Source of the DNA: a virus
DNA length: 64,000 bases
Virus record (IMG/VR): IMGVR_UViG_3300035171_000016
Location: 62,001-126,000 of that record
Reading direction: 5' to 3' (one strand)
Shown one piece after another: positions 24,203-32,556 of the stretch. The stretch's first letter is position 1; every line of letters begins with the position of its first letter. Both the position numbers and the translations under genes were made by a program. The notes under the pieces are model-generated. The model was not told the origin of the DNA. It did no database searches and saw only the letters and a list, made by a program, of their open reading frames with translations.

Positions 24203-24301
24203 ATAATCTTTTTGTTTGTTTAAAGTCTCCCCTTCTCTTTCCGCGAGCGGCGAGTTAAATTTCCACCTTTCGGCGTTTCTTATGTTATGGGTCAAGACTC
24301 C

Positions 24302-24766
24302 CTATTCTTTAATTTTAATAGAGTCAGATTTACTTATTTCGTTTTTTAGAAAATTTATACGATTTAAAAGATTATTTTTCTTTTTTATATTTTTAGTACA
24401 TACCTTATTAAGCTCTAAAAGAGCCGAAAGTCTTAATTTAGATAATTCTAACGGACTTATTTTATTATTGTTACTAATTGATATAGTATCTTTTTTAAGT
24501 GTATTTATTTGTTTTTTGTTTAAAAATGGCTCGGAACCATATATAGAAATAGCTTTATGTGTAGATTTATGACATTTAAAACATAAAACAATTAAATCAT
24601 CCATAGATGTTTTATACCAATTTTTATTATAAACTTTATGATGACAATTTAAGTTCTCGGTAGAGCGGCAATATTCGCATTTATTTCCAACCGAAAACTT
24701 CTTTTTTATCGAAAGGTTTTTCCAAAAACCGCTTTCTAAAAAAGCTCTGTAATTATTATTAGACAT
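24302..24766 (-). CDS. HNH endonuclease
   Basis: The 154-aa protein has a compact HNH site with a zinc frame: NKCEYCRSTENLNCHHKVYNKNW...DDLIVLCFKCHKSTH (CxxC, HH, N, CxxCH). The C-terminal half is basic and helical and likely binds DNA. It is free-standing and lies next to the structured non-coding region. A homing endonuclease or packaging-type HNH are both possible, but the small size and position favour a mobile element. Confidence 0.82.
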   Translation of the reverse strand: MSNNNYRAFLESGFWKNLSIKKKFSVGNKCEYCRSTENLNCHHKVYNKNWYKTSMDDLIVLCFKCHKSTHKAISIYGSEPFLNKKQINTLKKDTISISNNNKISPLELSKLRLSALLELNKVCTKNIKKKNNLLNRINFLKNEISKSDSIKIKE

Positions 24767-24780
24767 AAATTATTGCTATA

Positions 24781-24809
24781 ATATTAGAATCATTTAAACA
24801 AAAAGTCAA
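24781..24809 (-). promoter_or_regulatory. Promoter for the HNH gene
   Basis: Minus strand: TTGACT (24804-24809), 17-bp spacer, TAATAT (24781-24786). The ATG at 24766 is 14 bases further, giving a leader of roughly eight bases. It is back to back with the promoter at 24833. Confidence 0.65.
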
Positions 24810-24832
24810 CATCTTTTTAATTAATTTTATTC

Positions 24833-24861
24833 TTGACTTAATATCATATATAACATATACT
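24833..24861 (+). promoter_or_regulatory. Promoter for the rightward early block
   Basis: Plus strand: TTGACT (24833-24838), 17-bp spacer, TATACT (24856-24861), seven bases to the ATG at 24869. It opens the long rightward gene block. Confidence 0.75.
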
Positions 24862-24868
24862 TATATCA

Positions 24869-25060
24869 ATGCCTAAAATATTGACTATCTTAGTGGATAA
24901 AATAAATCCAGAGCCAACAATAGAAGAAATGAAGGCTTTTGGTGTAAGATTTGATAGAATTAGCTGGAATAAGCTAACTGGTAATAAGGAATTTATGAAA
25001 GTTTTTCCTAAAAATCTAAAACTAGCAGAGAAATTAGTTAATAATATATTAAATAATTAA
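24869..25060 (+). CDS. Hypothetical protein (63 aa), leaderless
   Basis: A small protein with a strand (KILTILVDKI), a helix (TIEEMKAFGVRF) and a C-terminal helix. No family is recognised. It is the first gene of the rightward block and its ATG lies where transcription should start. Confidence 0.65.
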   Translation: MPKILTILVDKINPEPTIEEMKAFGVRFDRISWNKLTGNKEFMKVFPKNLKLAEKLVNNILNN

Positions 25061-25082
25061 TTAATTAACTATAATATTAAAT

Positions 25083-25535
25083 ATGTCAATAATTGAAGCT
25101 CAATCTATTTTAACAGGCTGGTTCGTAAAGCATGACTCGATTAATAATGAACAATTTATCTCTATCGCTCCGAAAAAGACATTACCGAATGAGGCTGAGG
25201 CCGCGTTTTCGTTTGCTCTACAAGAATTTGAAAATAAAGGAATTGTCGGAAAGTTTATTGGTGTCAACGACAAGGGTAACTCATTATTTACTTGGTGTCT
25301 TAGGAGGCCCTTAATTCTCAATAGCCAAACATTAGTAATTAATGGACAAACGGCCCTATCAATAAGTAATTGTGTTAATTCATTTTACGAATCAATGGGT
25401 GATAAAGAAAATTTCTGCAATCCTTTGGAAATATGTCAAAACGATATAGATATTTTACTAGAAATAACCTCGCTTTTATCTGAACAAAATTTAGAAAAAA
25501 ATAATAATAAAGAAAATATTAAAACTAATAATTAA
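25083..25535 (+). CDS. Hypothetical protein (150 aa)
   Basis: An alpha/beta protein without a recognised motif, ending in an Asn/Lys-rich tail. A TATAAT box (25070-25075) ends seven bases before the ATG but lacks a -35, so an extra internal promoter is possible. It precedes the dNMP kinase gene. Confidence 0.6.
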   Translation: MSIIEAQSILTGWFVKHDSINNEQFISIAPKKTLPNEAEAAFSFALQEFENKGIVGKFIGVNDKGNSLFTWCLRRPLILNSQTLVINGQTALSISNCVNSFYESMGDKENFCNPLEICQNDIDILLEITSLLSEQNLEKNNNKENIKTNN

Positions 25536-25553
25536 TTATAAATTGTAAACTAT

Positions 25554-26156
25554 ATGAGAAAAACTAATTTAATAGCATTATCATCAGCGGCAACCGGAGG
25601 AAAAGATACTCTGTATAATATTTTAGAAAAAATATTTAAACAATATAGTATTACATCCGATAGGCTTGCTCTTGCTGACCCTCTTAAATCAGAGATAAAT
25701 AGCTTCACGCAAGCTCAATATAATATTAGTGCATTTACTAAAGACCCCAAGGAAAAAGAGTTAATTAGACCGTTAATGGTTATTCATGGAAAAATTAAAA
25801 GAACTCAAACTAGTGGCAAATATTTTACCTCTTTAGCTCAGGAAAGATTAAATAGTAATATTACTGATAATATATTAACAATTGTTACAGATATAAGATA
25901 TTCCTCTTATTCTGAGGACGAACTTTATTGGTTGAAAAGTAATAATGGTATTTTAATACATATCGAAAGAATAAATGTTGACGGCCAAATAATTGAGCCC
26001 GCTAACATTGATGAAAAAGAAAATGACCCTAAAATTAAATCAGCCGCCGATTACCATTTACGCTGGCCAACTACAGACAATGAACAATTAAGAGAAGATT
26101 TTGTCAAAACACAACTTAAAGACTTAATTGAAAAAATTATCAATGAAAAAAATTAA
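25554..26156 (+). CDS. Deoxynucleoside monophosphate kinase
   Basis: The 200-aa protein has a P-loop SSAATGGKDT (residues 9-18), of the GxxxxGKD type seen in T4 gp1/T5-like dNMP kinases. It also has a DRLALADPLKSEI acceptor region, an RPLMVIHGKIKR helix, and a TIVTDIRYSSY segment before the distal ILIHIERI strand. It would phosphorylate dNMPs, including those from ThyX or from degraded host DNA. If the DNA carries modified bases, such a kinase often handles the modified nucleotide; that is inference. Confidence 0.75.
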   Translation: MRKTNLIALSSAATGGKDTLYNILEKIFKQYSITSDRLALADPLKSEINSFTQAQYNISAFTKDPKEKELIRPLMVIHGKIKRTQTSGKYFTSLAQERLNSNITDNILTIVTDIRYSSYSEDELYWLKSNNGILIHIERINVDGQIIEPANIDEKENDPKIKSAADYHLRWPTTDNEQLREDFVKTQLKDLIEKIINEKN

Positions 26157-26754
26157 CTTTTCTAAATTAACGGAAAATCAATTAGTTAATAGAGTTCAGA
26201 ATAAATGCTGTAACGATTCTATGCTAGAGTTGATTAACAGGCATACTAAATTGGTATGCTCTGTAATTCATCGCTTTTCTAGAAGAAATATTCATATAAA
26301 GATTAACGACCTACTTGACGACCAATATTTAATTTTTGATGATGCTGTTAAAACATTTAATGTTAGAAAAAAAACTAAATTTACATCTTGGCTCTACGCA
26401 AGAACAAGATTTTGGATATTAAATAATCACAAAAATGAGGATAAATTGATTCATTTAGAAAATCAAGATATAGAAGATATTTTTAATAAAAATGAAAAAT
26501 TTTATCATTCAAATGATTCTATGATTGAAAACAATAAATATATTTTTAATATTTTAGGTCAAGTTAAAGATAAGAGAATTATTGATATTTTTAAAATTAG
26601 ATATTTTAATGATGCTGGAAAGTCTAAAACCCCTTGGAAGGAAATTGCTAATAAGTTTAATTTAAGCATTACAAGAGTAATTTCTCTACATGAAGAGGGA
26701 AGAAAGATACTTTTAGATAAATTTAACAGTAAAAATAAAATGGATGTCCTATAA
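26143..26754 (+). CDS. Sigma-70-like transcription factor
   Basis: From the ATG at 26143 the protein has 203 residues. The N-terminal part matches sigma region 2: LINRHTKLVCSVIHRFSRRN, an IKINDLLDD...IFDDAVKTF helix pair, and RKKTKFTSWLYARTRFWIL, corresponding to the core-binding and -10 recognition helices. The C-terminus (TPWKEIANKFNLSITRVISLHEEGRKIL) matches the region 4 helix-turn-helix. It overlaps the dNMP kinase gene by 14 bases. It probably redirects host RNA polymerase to a class of phage promoters. Confidence 0.8.
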   Translation: MKKINFSKLTENQLVNRVQNKCCNDSMLELINRHTKLVCSVIHRFSRRNIHIKINDLLDDQYLIFDDAVKTFNVRKKTKFTSWLYARTRFWILNNHKNEDKLIHLENQDIEDIFNKNEKFYHSNDSMIENNKYIFNILGQVKDKRIIDIFKIRYFNDAGKSKTPWKEIANKFNLSITRVISLHEEGRKILLDKFNSKNKMDVL

Positions 26755-26770
26755 TATATAAAATAAACAT

Positions 26771-27031
26771 ATGCCAGACTTTGAACAATCACCAGTAAAC
26801 AAACCCCAATATCAAAAATCTAATAGAAATCCAGAATCAGTTGGAGCTTGTTGGATTAAACAAAACGGTAATGGAATTGATTACCTTTCAATGAAGATAG
26901 AGCTTAAAAACGGAGAGGTATTAAATATTAAAGGATTTCTAAATTCTGAAAAAGTTACCGGAGACGCAAAGCCAGAATATATCCTTTATCCAAGCAAGGG
27001 AATAGTAAAAGAAAGAAATGGAAACAAGTAA
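26771..27031 (+). CDS. DUF736-like small protein (86 aa)
   Basis: The pattern GACWIKQNGNGIDYLSMKIEL...EYILYPS recalls DUF736 (IGALW-x-x-x...YLSGxI), a small beta-rich phage/plasmid family of unknown role. A DNA-binding function is possible. It overlaps or abuts the next gene. Confidence 0.55.
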   Translation: MPDFEQSPVNKPQYQKSNRNPESVGACWIKQNGNGIDYLSMKIELKNGEVLNIKGFLNSEKVTGDAKPEYILYPSKGIVKERNGNK

Positions 27032-27032
27032 T

Positions 27033-27245
27033 ATGACACCAGAAAATTTCTGCTATTGGCTACAAGGATGGATAGAGTTAAATAAAACCTCTAATAAAAA
27101 TGCCAAAGCTTCAAAAGAAACATTAGAAATGATTGAAAATCATTTAAAGTTAGTTTTTTCTAATGTAACAGAATTTAAACCAATTCCCGTCTCTAATAAC
27201 GGAATCCAACCAACTAGAGACGGAGTTCCCCAGTTATATTGTTAA
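27033..27245 (+). CDS. Small conserved-type phage protein (70 aa)
   Basis: The N-terminus MTPENFCYWLQGWIEL, followed by ...ETLEMIENHLKLVF, matches a common small phage protein pattern (YWLQGFFEL...I-x-x-HL-x-x-VF) of unknown function. The ATG at 27033 fits that pattern and avoids overlap with the previous gene; an in-frame ATG at 27018 is the alternative. Confidence 0.65.
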   Translation: MTPENFCYWLQGWIELNKTSNKNAKASKETLEMIENHLKLVFSNVTEFKPIPVSNNGIQPTRDGVPQLYC

Positions 27246-27247
27246 AT

Positions 27248-28336
27248 ATGAATTATACATTTAATGTTCCCATAAATAATCTTTCATTCGGCTCTGTTTC
27301 TCTAAATATTCTTAGAGAATCATACGCAGCCGGTCACTCTCCATGTATTATTCCTATTGGTGGTCAGGTGGATATTTCTGCCCAAAAAGAAGATAAAGAT
27401 TTTTTTAACTGGCTCCAATCATGTTTAAATAAAGGATTAAAATCTCATAAGAGAAGCTTTCCGGTATTAAAATTGTGGCATCTTTCGGGCGGCATAGAAT
27501 CACTAAGTAATAAACAAGTATTATATACTTTCCATGAACTAGATGGCGTTACGCCAGAAGAAATTAATGCCGTACAAAATAATCATAAAGTATTATTTGC
27601 CTGCGATTATAACACAAATACGTTTAAAGACTACGGATGTACAAATGTAGAAACGGTTCCGCTTGGATTTGATAATATAAATTTTTATAACACTAATAAA
27701 GAATATTTTAATGATGGCAGAATATCATTTTTTATTGGCGGTAAGTGGGAGCCGGTAAGAAAACGTACAGATAAAGTTATTCAAGCTTGGATTAAAAAAT
27801 TTGGAAATAATAAAAAATATTTCTTAAACTGTGCCATTCAAAATAATTTTGTAAATCCAGAACAGCATAACCAAATATATTCAAATATTACTAAAGGACA
27901 AAGATATGGAAACGTACAGTTTTTAGGATTTATGCCTAGAAATGATATTTATAATGATTTTATTAATTCTCACGAAATAGTACTAGGATTAGGAACAGAG
28001 TCTTGGGGCATTCCAGAATTTACAGCCACAGCATTAGGCAAGCATTCGATTATATCAAATTATGCAGGACATAAACAATGGGCTAATAACGATAATTCTG
28101 TATTAGTTAATCCTTGTGCTAAAATTCCGGCATATGATAATATGTTTTTTCATCCTAATCAACCATTTAATCAGGGGAGTGTCTACGATTTTAACGAGGA
28201 CGAATTAGTTAATGCTTTTGAATTAGCTATAAAGCGTGTTGAGGCCAATAAAGTTAATATTGCCGGATTAGAACTACAAAAAGAATTTACCTATAAAAAA
28301 ACCTTTGATAAAATATATCAATTATTAAGCGAATAA
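27248..28336 (+). CDS. GT4-like glycosyltransferase
   Basis: The protein (362 aa from the ATG at 27248) has GT-B organisation. The N-terminal half contains LKLWHLSGGIESL and VLYTFHELDGVTPEE. The C-terminal half has ISFFIGGKWEPVRKRTDKVIQAW, corresponding to the GT4 phosphate-binding G...R/K region, and VLGLGTESWGIPEFTATALGK, an E-x7-like donor site. A TTG start nine bases upstream is not favoured. It sits between small unknown genes in the rightward block. Confidence 0.78.
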   Translation: MNYTFNVPINNLSFGSVSLNILRESYAAGHSPCIIPIGGQVDISAQKEDKDFFNWLQSCLNKGLKSHKRSFPVLKLWHLSGGIESLSNKQVLYTFHELDGVTPEEINAVQNNHKVLFACDYNTNTFKDYGCTNVETVPLGFDNINFYNTNKEYFNDGRISFFIGGKWEPVRKRTDKVIQAWIKKFGNNKKYFLNCAIQNNFVNPEQHNQIYSNITKGQRYGNVQFLGFMPRNDIYNDFINSHEIVLGLGTESWGIPEFTATALGKHSIISNYAGHKQWANNDNSVLVNPCAKIPAYDNMFFHPNQPFNQGSVYDFNEDELVNAFELAIKRVEANKVNIAGLELQKEFTYKKTFDKIYQLLSE

Positions 28337-28337
28337 C

Positions 28338-28520
28338 ATGAATAATGACAAAACAATATATTGTATTTGTGAAGATTGGCCAATTCAAAGTAAAATTATT
28401 GATAGTTTTATAGTTTTACAAGCGGTTCGTTCTGGGCAATACGATTTATATACTAAAAAGGGCGGAAAAGAATTTATATTTTGTCCGTTTTGTGGGTATA
28501 AACTAAAAAAGAATAAATAA
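28338..28520 (+). CDS. Small zinc-ribbon protein (60 aa)
   Basis: Cysteines in YCICED near the N-terminus and FCPFCGYKL near the C-terminus form a plausible zinc ribbon; the latter is a textbook CPxCG knuckle. The function is unknown. Confidence 0.6.
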   Translation: MNNDKTIYCICEDWPIQSKIIDSFIVLQAVRSGQYDLYTKKGGKEFIFCPFCGYKLKKNK

Positions 28521-28530
28521 TTAAATAAAT

Positions 28531-28770
28531 ATGAAAACCAATAAAAATTACATATTAAGAACTGGTTTAGCATTAACATCTAGTAAAAGATTTCCTAAAA
28601 ACTTAGAGTTGTCACAATTTGAATTAGATGGCACAGAAAAAGAAATATTTTATAAAATTATGAGAAATACCGCTGCTGTATTTGCGGCACATTACTCAAA
28701 TATTAACAACACAGATATAAATATAGAAATAAAAAAACTTATTAAAAAGTATAATATTAAAAATAAATAA
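28531..28770 (+). CDS. Hypothetical protein (79 aa)
   Basis: A helical protein (AVFAAHYSNI, IKKLIKKYNIKNK) with no recognised family, co-directional and one base from the next gene. Confidence 0.55.
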   Translation: MKTNKNYILRTGLALTSSKRFPKNLELSQFELDGTEKEIFYKIMRNTAAVFAAHYSNINNTDINIEIKKLIKKYNIKNK

Positions 28771-28771
28771 T

Positions 28772-28975
28772 ATGAAAATTAAAATTGAATCGGCCTGCGA
28801 CGGAAAAGAGCTTATTGAAGATTTTATTAATAAATTAAAATCTAATAATATAGAAGCCCCTTGGAAAGAGGGTGCTGACCTACCTATTGGCGTTAGAATT
28901 ATTGTTAAAAATAAAAACGACCAAGAAATAGAGATTAGTCCCGATAAATTAAAAATTGTATTTAATAAAGGGTAA
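28772..28975 (+). CDS. Hypothetical protein (67 aa)
   Basis: A small alpha/beta protein (KIKIESACDGKELIEDFINKL, then two strands ending in DKLKIVFNKG). No family is recognised. Confidence 0.55.
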   Translation: MKIKIESACDGKELIEDFINKLKSNNIEAPWKEGADLPIGVRIIVKNKNDQEIEISPDKLKIVFNKG

Positions 28976-28997
28976 CCATTTATAAAGAAGATATATA

Positions 28998-29402
28998 ATG
29001 CCATACTACGATTTTCTAAATCATAAAACCGGAGAAATTAAAACTTTATTCTTTGGAATGAATGAAGATAAAATTTATGTTGATTCTGACGGATATGAAT
29101 GGAAACGACAGTTTTCAGTTCCAATGGCGGCGATTGATACTCAAAATGACGCCTTTGATGATAAAAAAAATCTAGAAAAAATTAAAAACACAAAAGGCTC
29201 TCTTGGAGATATTCTAGATTATTCAAAAGAACAGAGTATTAAAAGAGAAGAAAAGCTTGGAACTACAGACCCTAAAAAACAGGCTTACTATGATAAATAT
29301 GCAGCGGACAGAAATGGTAAAAGACACCTTAATGAAAAAAAAGAAAAACTTGAGAAAACAATAAAAGAAGTAACAATTAAATATAACAAAAGAAACAAAT
29401 AA
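28998..29402 (+). CDS. FmdB-like N-terminus with a charged tail (134 aa)
   Basis: The first 35 residues (MPYYDFLNHKTGEIKTLFF) resemble the FmdB-type zinc ribbon start (MPxYDF...), but the cysteines are absent, as in several phage versions. The rest is a highly charged helical region rich in Lys and Glu. It is the last gene before a terminator-like hairpin. Confidence 0.5.
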   Translation: MPYYDFLNHKTGEIKTLFFGMNEDKIYVDSDGYEWKRQFSVPMAAIDTQNDAFDDKKNLEKIKNTKGSLGDILDYSKEQSIKREEKLGTTDPKKQAYYDKYAADRNGKRHLNEKKEKLEKTIKEVTIKYNKRNK

Positions 29403-29424
29403 TCTTTTCAGTACACTTGAAAAT

Positions 29425-29470
29425 ATCTGTTAATAACTTTTTTTAGTTTTTAGCAGATTTTTATTTTATT
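29425..29470 (+). terminator. Rho-independent terminator before the ribonucleotide reductase gene
   Basis: A 14-bp stem with two imperfect pairs (29425-29438 with 29445-29458) surrounds a six-T loop and is followed by a T-rich run. It lies 22 bases after the stop at 29402 and would end the 24869 operon. Confidence 0.6.
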
Positions 29471-29503
29471 TAAACTTGTTTAGATGTATACTAATATCCT
29501 ATT

Positions 29504-31636
29504 ATGAATAAAGAAAAAGAAGCGGTTAATTATTTAGAAGAAATTTCAAACTTTATATTTTTAAGTAAATATAGTAGATATAACGAAAAATTAGAAAGAA
29601 GAGAGTCTTGGGCAGAGGCGGTTGGTAGAGTAGAGCAAATGCATCTTAAAAAATACTCCTATCTTTCAGAATTAGATAAAAAAATAATCTCAAAAGCTTT
29701 TGATTCGGTTAGAGATAAAAGAGTTGTTCCGTCAATGCGCTCCCTGCAATTTGGTGGTAAGGCTATCGAGGCCAAAAACGAAAGAATTTATAACTGTGCC
29801 GTTAGGCACGTTGATTCTCTAAGAGCTTTTTCAGAAGTATTTTATCTTCTCTTATGCGGGTGTGGAGTAGGTCTAGGATTATCTAAATATTTTCTTAATA
29901 GAATTCCTGACTTAGTTGGAGAAAAAGATAAGACCGGAACCGTATTAACTTATCAAGTTTTAGATTCTATTGAAGGCTGGGCCGATTCTTTAGAGGTATT
30001 ATTAATGTGTTATTTTAAAAACACTCCTTTGACTGGAAGAAAAATTGTATTTGATTATTCTAAAATTAGACCAGAAGGTTCTCTACTTAAAACAGGCGGC
30101 GGTAAGGCACCCGGATATAAAGGTTTAAAGTTTTGCCATAAAAAGATTAAAGAACTTCTTGACCATGTTATAGAATATAAACATCAAAATCGTTTAAAAT
30201 CTGTAGATGCCTATGATATAATCATGCACGCCGCCGACGCCGTATTAAGTGGCGGAGTAAGAAGAAGTTCTACAAGCGTTATCTTTGATAAGGATGACGA
30301 AGACATGATTAACGCAAAAGCTAAATTTAAAGTTGATAAGGTTTTTACTTTTCATTGTATCGGAGAAGAAACTCTAGGCGGATTTACTAATAAAATTTAT
30401 GAAGGTAAAATTAATTTTGAAGGAACTAGAAGAGAAATTCAAATTAAAGATTACGAACTAGAAGACCTACAAAAAAATAATCTAGTAAGTTGGAGCCATC
30501 TTTTTCCTCAAAGGGCTAGGTCTAATAACAGCGTATTATTACTAAGAGATAGTACCACTCAAAAAGAATTTAATGATATTCTTCAAAGAACCAAGCAGTT
30601 TGGCGAGCCCGGTTTCGTATGGGGGAACCATCCTTGGCAATTATTTAATCCATGTTTTGAAATAGGTTTTATTCCTGTAACAAAAGATGGTATTTGTGGA
30701 GTACAATTCTGTAATTTAAGCTCTCAAAACGGAAGAAAAATTACATCTTTGGAGGAATTCAGAGAATCGGTTGTGTCCGCTACTATTATTGGAACCTTAC
30801 AGGCAGGATATACTCATTTTCCATACCTATCAAAAGCCGCAGAAGAGCTTACTAAAGAAGAGGCATTATTAGGCGTTAGTATTACTGGAATTATGGATAA
30901 TCCAGATATTATCCTAAATCCTGACATACAAAAAGAAATGGCAAAATTAGCAGTACAAATCAATAAAGAATGGAGCAAGAAAATAGGTATTAATCAGGCC
31001 GCAAGAATTACTTGTGTTAAACCAGAAGGTACTTCTAGTTTGGTATTAGGAACTGGTTCGGGAATCCATCCTCACCATGATAGAAGATATTTTAGAAGAG
31101 TAATGGCCAACAAAAATGAGAATATCTATAAACATTTTAAAAAGGTAAATTCTAAACTAGTTGAGCCTTCAGTTTGGTCTGCTACTAAAACGGATGATGT
31201 TATTACTTTTCCTATAGAAGTATCTAGTAAAGCTATTATCAAAAAGGATTTAAATGCCATTAAGCATTTAGAGTACATTAAATCAACTCAACAAAACTGG
31301 GTTCTATCAGGAACCACAGAAGTTAATTCTAAGCCGGTAGAACACAATGTTAGCTGTACAGTTATCGTTAAAGATACAGAATGGGATAGCATTTCTAAAT
31401 TTATCTATGAAAATAGAAGGTTTTATGCAGCTATTTCTTTCGTACCAGATGGTAGCGATAAAATATACCAACAATCTCCTATGGAAGCCGTAGTAGATGA
31501 AAAAGACGAAATTAATTGGAATAATATTATTGCTCATTTTAATAAGGTAGATTATAAGTCTCTTAAAGAAAACGACGATAATACCGCTCATATTCAGGAA
31601 ATAGTTTGTGCTGGAGGGGCTTGTCAACTAATTTAA
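29504..31636 (+). CDS. nrdJ: Adenosylcobalamin-dependent (class II) ribonucleotide reductase
   Basis: The 710-aa protein matches monomeric class II reductases in length and motifs. YNCAVRHV near residue 98 supplies one redox cysteine. LLCGCGVGLGLSKYF follows. NPCFEIGF has C384 as the thiyl-radical cysteine and E386 beside it, and FCNLSS carries C403, the partner redox cysteine. The C-terminal CAGGAC (703/708) is the shuttle pair that re-reduces the active site. It makes deoxynucleotides using coenzyme B12, so the host must supply cobalamin. Because it is single-chain it needs no NrdB and works with or without oxygen. A homing-type HNH gene follows closely. Confidence 0.92.
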   Translation: MNKEKEAVNYLEEISNFIFLSKYSRYNEKLERRESWAEAVGRVEQMHLKKYSYLSELDKKIISKAFDSVRDKRVVPSMRSLQFGGKAIEAKNERIYNCAVRHVDSLRAFSEVFYLLLCGCGVGLGLSKYFLNRIPDLVGEKDKTGTVLTYQVLDSIEGWADSLEVLLMCYFKNTPLTGRKIVFDYSKIRPEGSLLKTGGGKAPGYKGLKFCHKKIKELLDHVIEYKHQNRLKSVDAYDIIMHAADAVLSGGVRRSSTSVIFDKDDEDMINAKAKFKVDKVFTFHCIGEETLGGFTNKIYEGKINFEGTRREIQIKDYELEDLQKNNLVSWSHLFPQRARSNNSVLLLRDSTTQKEFNDILQRTKQFGEPGFVWGNHPWQLFNPCFEIGFIPVTKDGICGVQFCNLSSQNGRKITSLEEFRESVVSATIIGTLQAGYTHFPYLSKAAEELTKEEALLGVSITGIMDNPDIILNPDIQKEMAKLAVQINKEWSKKIGINQAARITCVKPEGTSSLVLGTGSGIHPHHDRRYFRRVMANKNENIYKHFKKVNSKLVEPSVWSATKTDDVITFPIEVSSKAIIKKDLNAIKHLEYIKSTQQNWVLSGTTEVNSKPVEHNVSCTVIVKDTEWDSISKFIYENRRFYAAISFVPDGSDKIYQQSPMEAVVDEKDEINWNNIIAHFNKVDYKSLKENDDNTAHIQEIVCAGGACQLI

Positions 31637-31651
31637 TATTTCACAGTTGGT

Positions 31652-31675
31652 ATATATGGTGTAAAAACCATATAT
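31652..31675 (+). promoter_or_regulatory. Hairpin burying the start codon of the HNH gene
   Basis: ATATATGGT (31652-31660) pairs perfectly with ACCATATAT (31667-31675) around the loop GTAAAA. The AT of the start codon (31674-31676) is inside the stem, so read-through transcripts from nrdJ should be translated poorly. Confidence 0.65.
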
Positions 31676-32225
31676 GAGAAGAAATAAAAAATTAAAACTT
31701 GACCTTACTGGACAAAAGTTTGGAGATTTAAGTGTTGTAACATGGACTAAATTTAAAAATTTACATCGGGTGTGGATGTGCAAGTGTTCTTGTGGAAAAG
31801 AGCATGAGGTTCTTGGAACTCACCTAGTTTCTGGACTTACTAAATCGTGCGGATGTAAAAACCATAAAAGTAAATCTGATAGCCCGTGTTGGACTGGATA
31901 TGGAGATATAAGCGGAGGAATGTTTTCTGGAATTAAGTTAAGAGCCAAAAAATATAATATTATATTTAATATTACGATAGAGTATATTTGGAATCTTTTT
32001 TTAGAACAAAAAAAGAAATGTGCGTTAAGTGGTATAGAAATAACAATGCCAGAAAAAAGCGGTTCTAGACCTACCGCATCTCTTGACAGAATTGATTCAT
32101 CAAAGGGGTATATCGAGGGTAATGTTCAATGGGTTCATAAAGATGTAAATTGGATGAAAAATAGCTTTAATCAAGATTATTTTATTTTTATATGCAAGCA
32201 AATAGCAAATAATAACACTATATAA
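31674..32225 (+). CDS. HNH homing endonuclease behind nrdJ
   Basis: The 183-aa protein has an N-terminal LTGQKFGDLSVVTW...VWMCKCSCGKEHEV...KSCGC region (zinc-stabilised DNA-binding unit typical of phage homing HNH proteins). Its C-terminal core is CALSGIEIT...ASLDRIDSSKGYIEGNVQWV, where the D-R-I-D...Y-x-x-G-N-x-Q-W-V pattern is the H-N-H-like active region. It begins 37 bases after nrdJ and its ATG is buried in a hairpin. Homing endonucleases beside nrd genes are well known in phages. Confidence 0.82.
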   Translation: MRRNKKLKLDLTGQKFGDLSVVTWTKFKNLHRVWMCKCSCGKEHEVLGTHLVSGLTKSCGCKNHKSKSDSPCWTGYGDISGGMFSGIKLRAKKYNIIFNITIEYIWNLFLEQKKKCALSGIEITMPEKSGSRPTASLDRIDSSKGYIEGNVQWVHKDVNWMKNSFNQDYFIFICKQIANNNTI

Positions 32226-32298
32226 TTATTATTTATTTTATTATTAAGTGTAAATTTATACAAATAAACATATAACAACTATTTAATACTAAAAAATA

Positions 32299-32550
32299 AT
32301 GAACGATATGGGAACAGATTCTCAATTACAGGAACTACAGAAAGAGTGGAGAGAAAGTACATCTAGAAAGCTAGATTATCTTACAGAGAAAATAGACGGC
32401 CTCCCCTCTTTATTTGCCAATCAATTAGAGTTTAAAACCCTAAAGAATGAAGTAGAAGAGCTTAAAACTTTCAGAAACAAGGCTCTTGGCGGCATTCTGG
32501 TATTTAATTTCCTTATTGCATTAATTGGATATTTAATAGGCCATCATTAA
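32299..32550 (+). CDS. Coiled-coil plus C-terminal membrane anchor (83 aa)
   Basis: The N-terminal 60 residues form a charged coiled coil (LQELQKEWRES...FKTLKNEVEELKTFRNK), and the C-terminus has one membrane span (GGILVFNFLIALIGYLIG). This layout resembles XhlA-type hemolysin/holin-accessory proteins of phages. It may assist lysis or anchor a complex to the membrane. Confidence 0.6.
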   Translation: MNDMGTDSQLQELQKEWRESTSRKLDYLTEKIDGLPSLFANQLEFKTLKNEVEELKTFRNKALGGILVFNFLIALIGYLIGHH

Positions 32551-32556
32551 ATAAAG

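Larger units (their letters stand above)
23709..24301 (-). ncRNA. 593-bp non-coding region rich in hairpins; candidate structured RNA
   Basis: No credible gene is seen here. Two perfect tandem hairpins with identical three-base loops lie at 23868-23884 (7-bp arms) and 23885-23899 (6-bp arms). Other hairpins are at 24040-24062 (GTGCT/AGCAC with an inner AGG/CCT), 24091-24121 (GTGGC/GCCAC), and 24124-24155 (11-bp arm with one bulge). TGCGTAGCA occurs twice (23758-23766, 23805-23813). A promoter-like TTGACA/18/TATTAT at 23951-23980 could start a short leftward RNA. It lies downstream of an HNH gene. Attempts to fit a tRNA or the P3-P8 core of a group I intron failed by eye. Confidence 0.4.

Noticed and set aside
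24287-24296. TTGACC on the minus strand near the HNH stop as a promoter
   Set aside because: No -10-like hexamer lies 16-18 bases downstream.
23709-24301. Group I intron core or tRNA in the structured non-coding region
   Set aside because: Several helices are present, but no P3-P8/P7 pairing, R/S-type conserved sequence, exon pair, or tRNA cloverleaf with a proper T-arm could be fitted on either strand.
28981-28997. Shine-Dalgarno site before the gene at 28998
   Set aside because: AAGAAG lies upstream, but similar A-rich strings occur by chance in this sequence and nearly all other genes have none.
32207-32235. Terminator after the HNH gene
   Set aside because: There is an inverted repeat, but it is made only of A and T, overlaps the coding end, and would be too weak to support a call.
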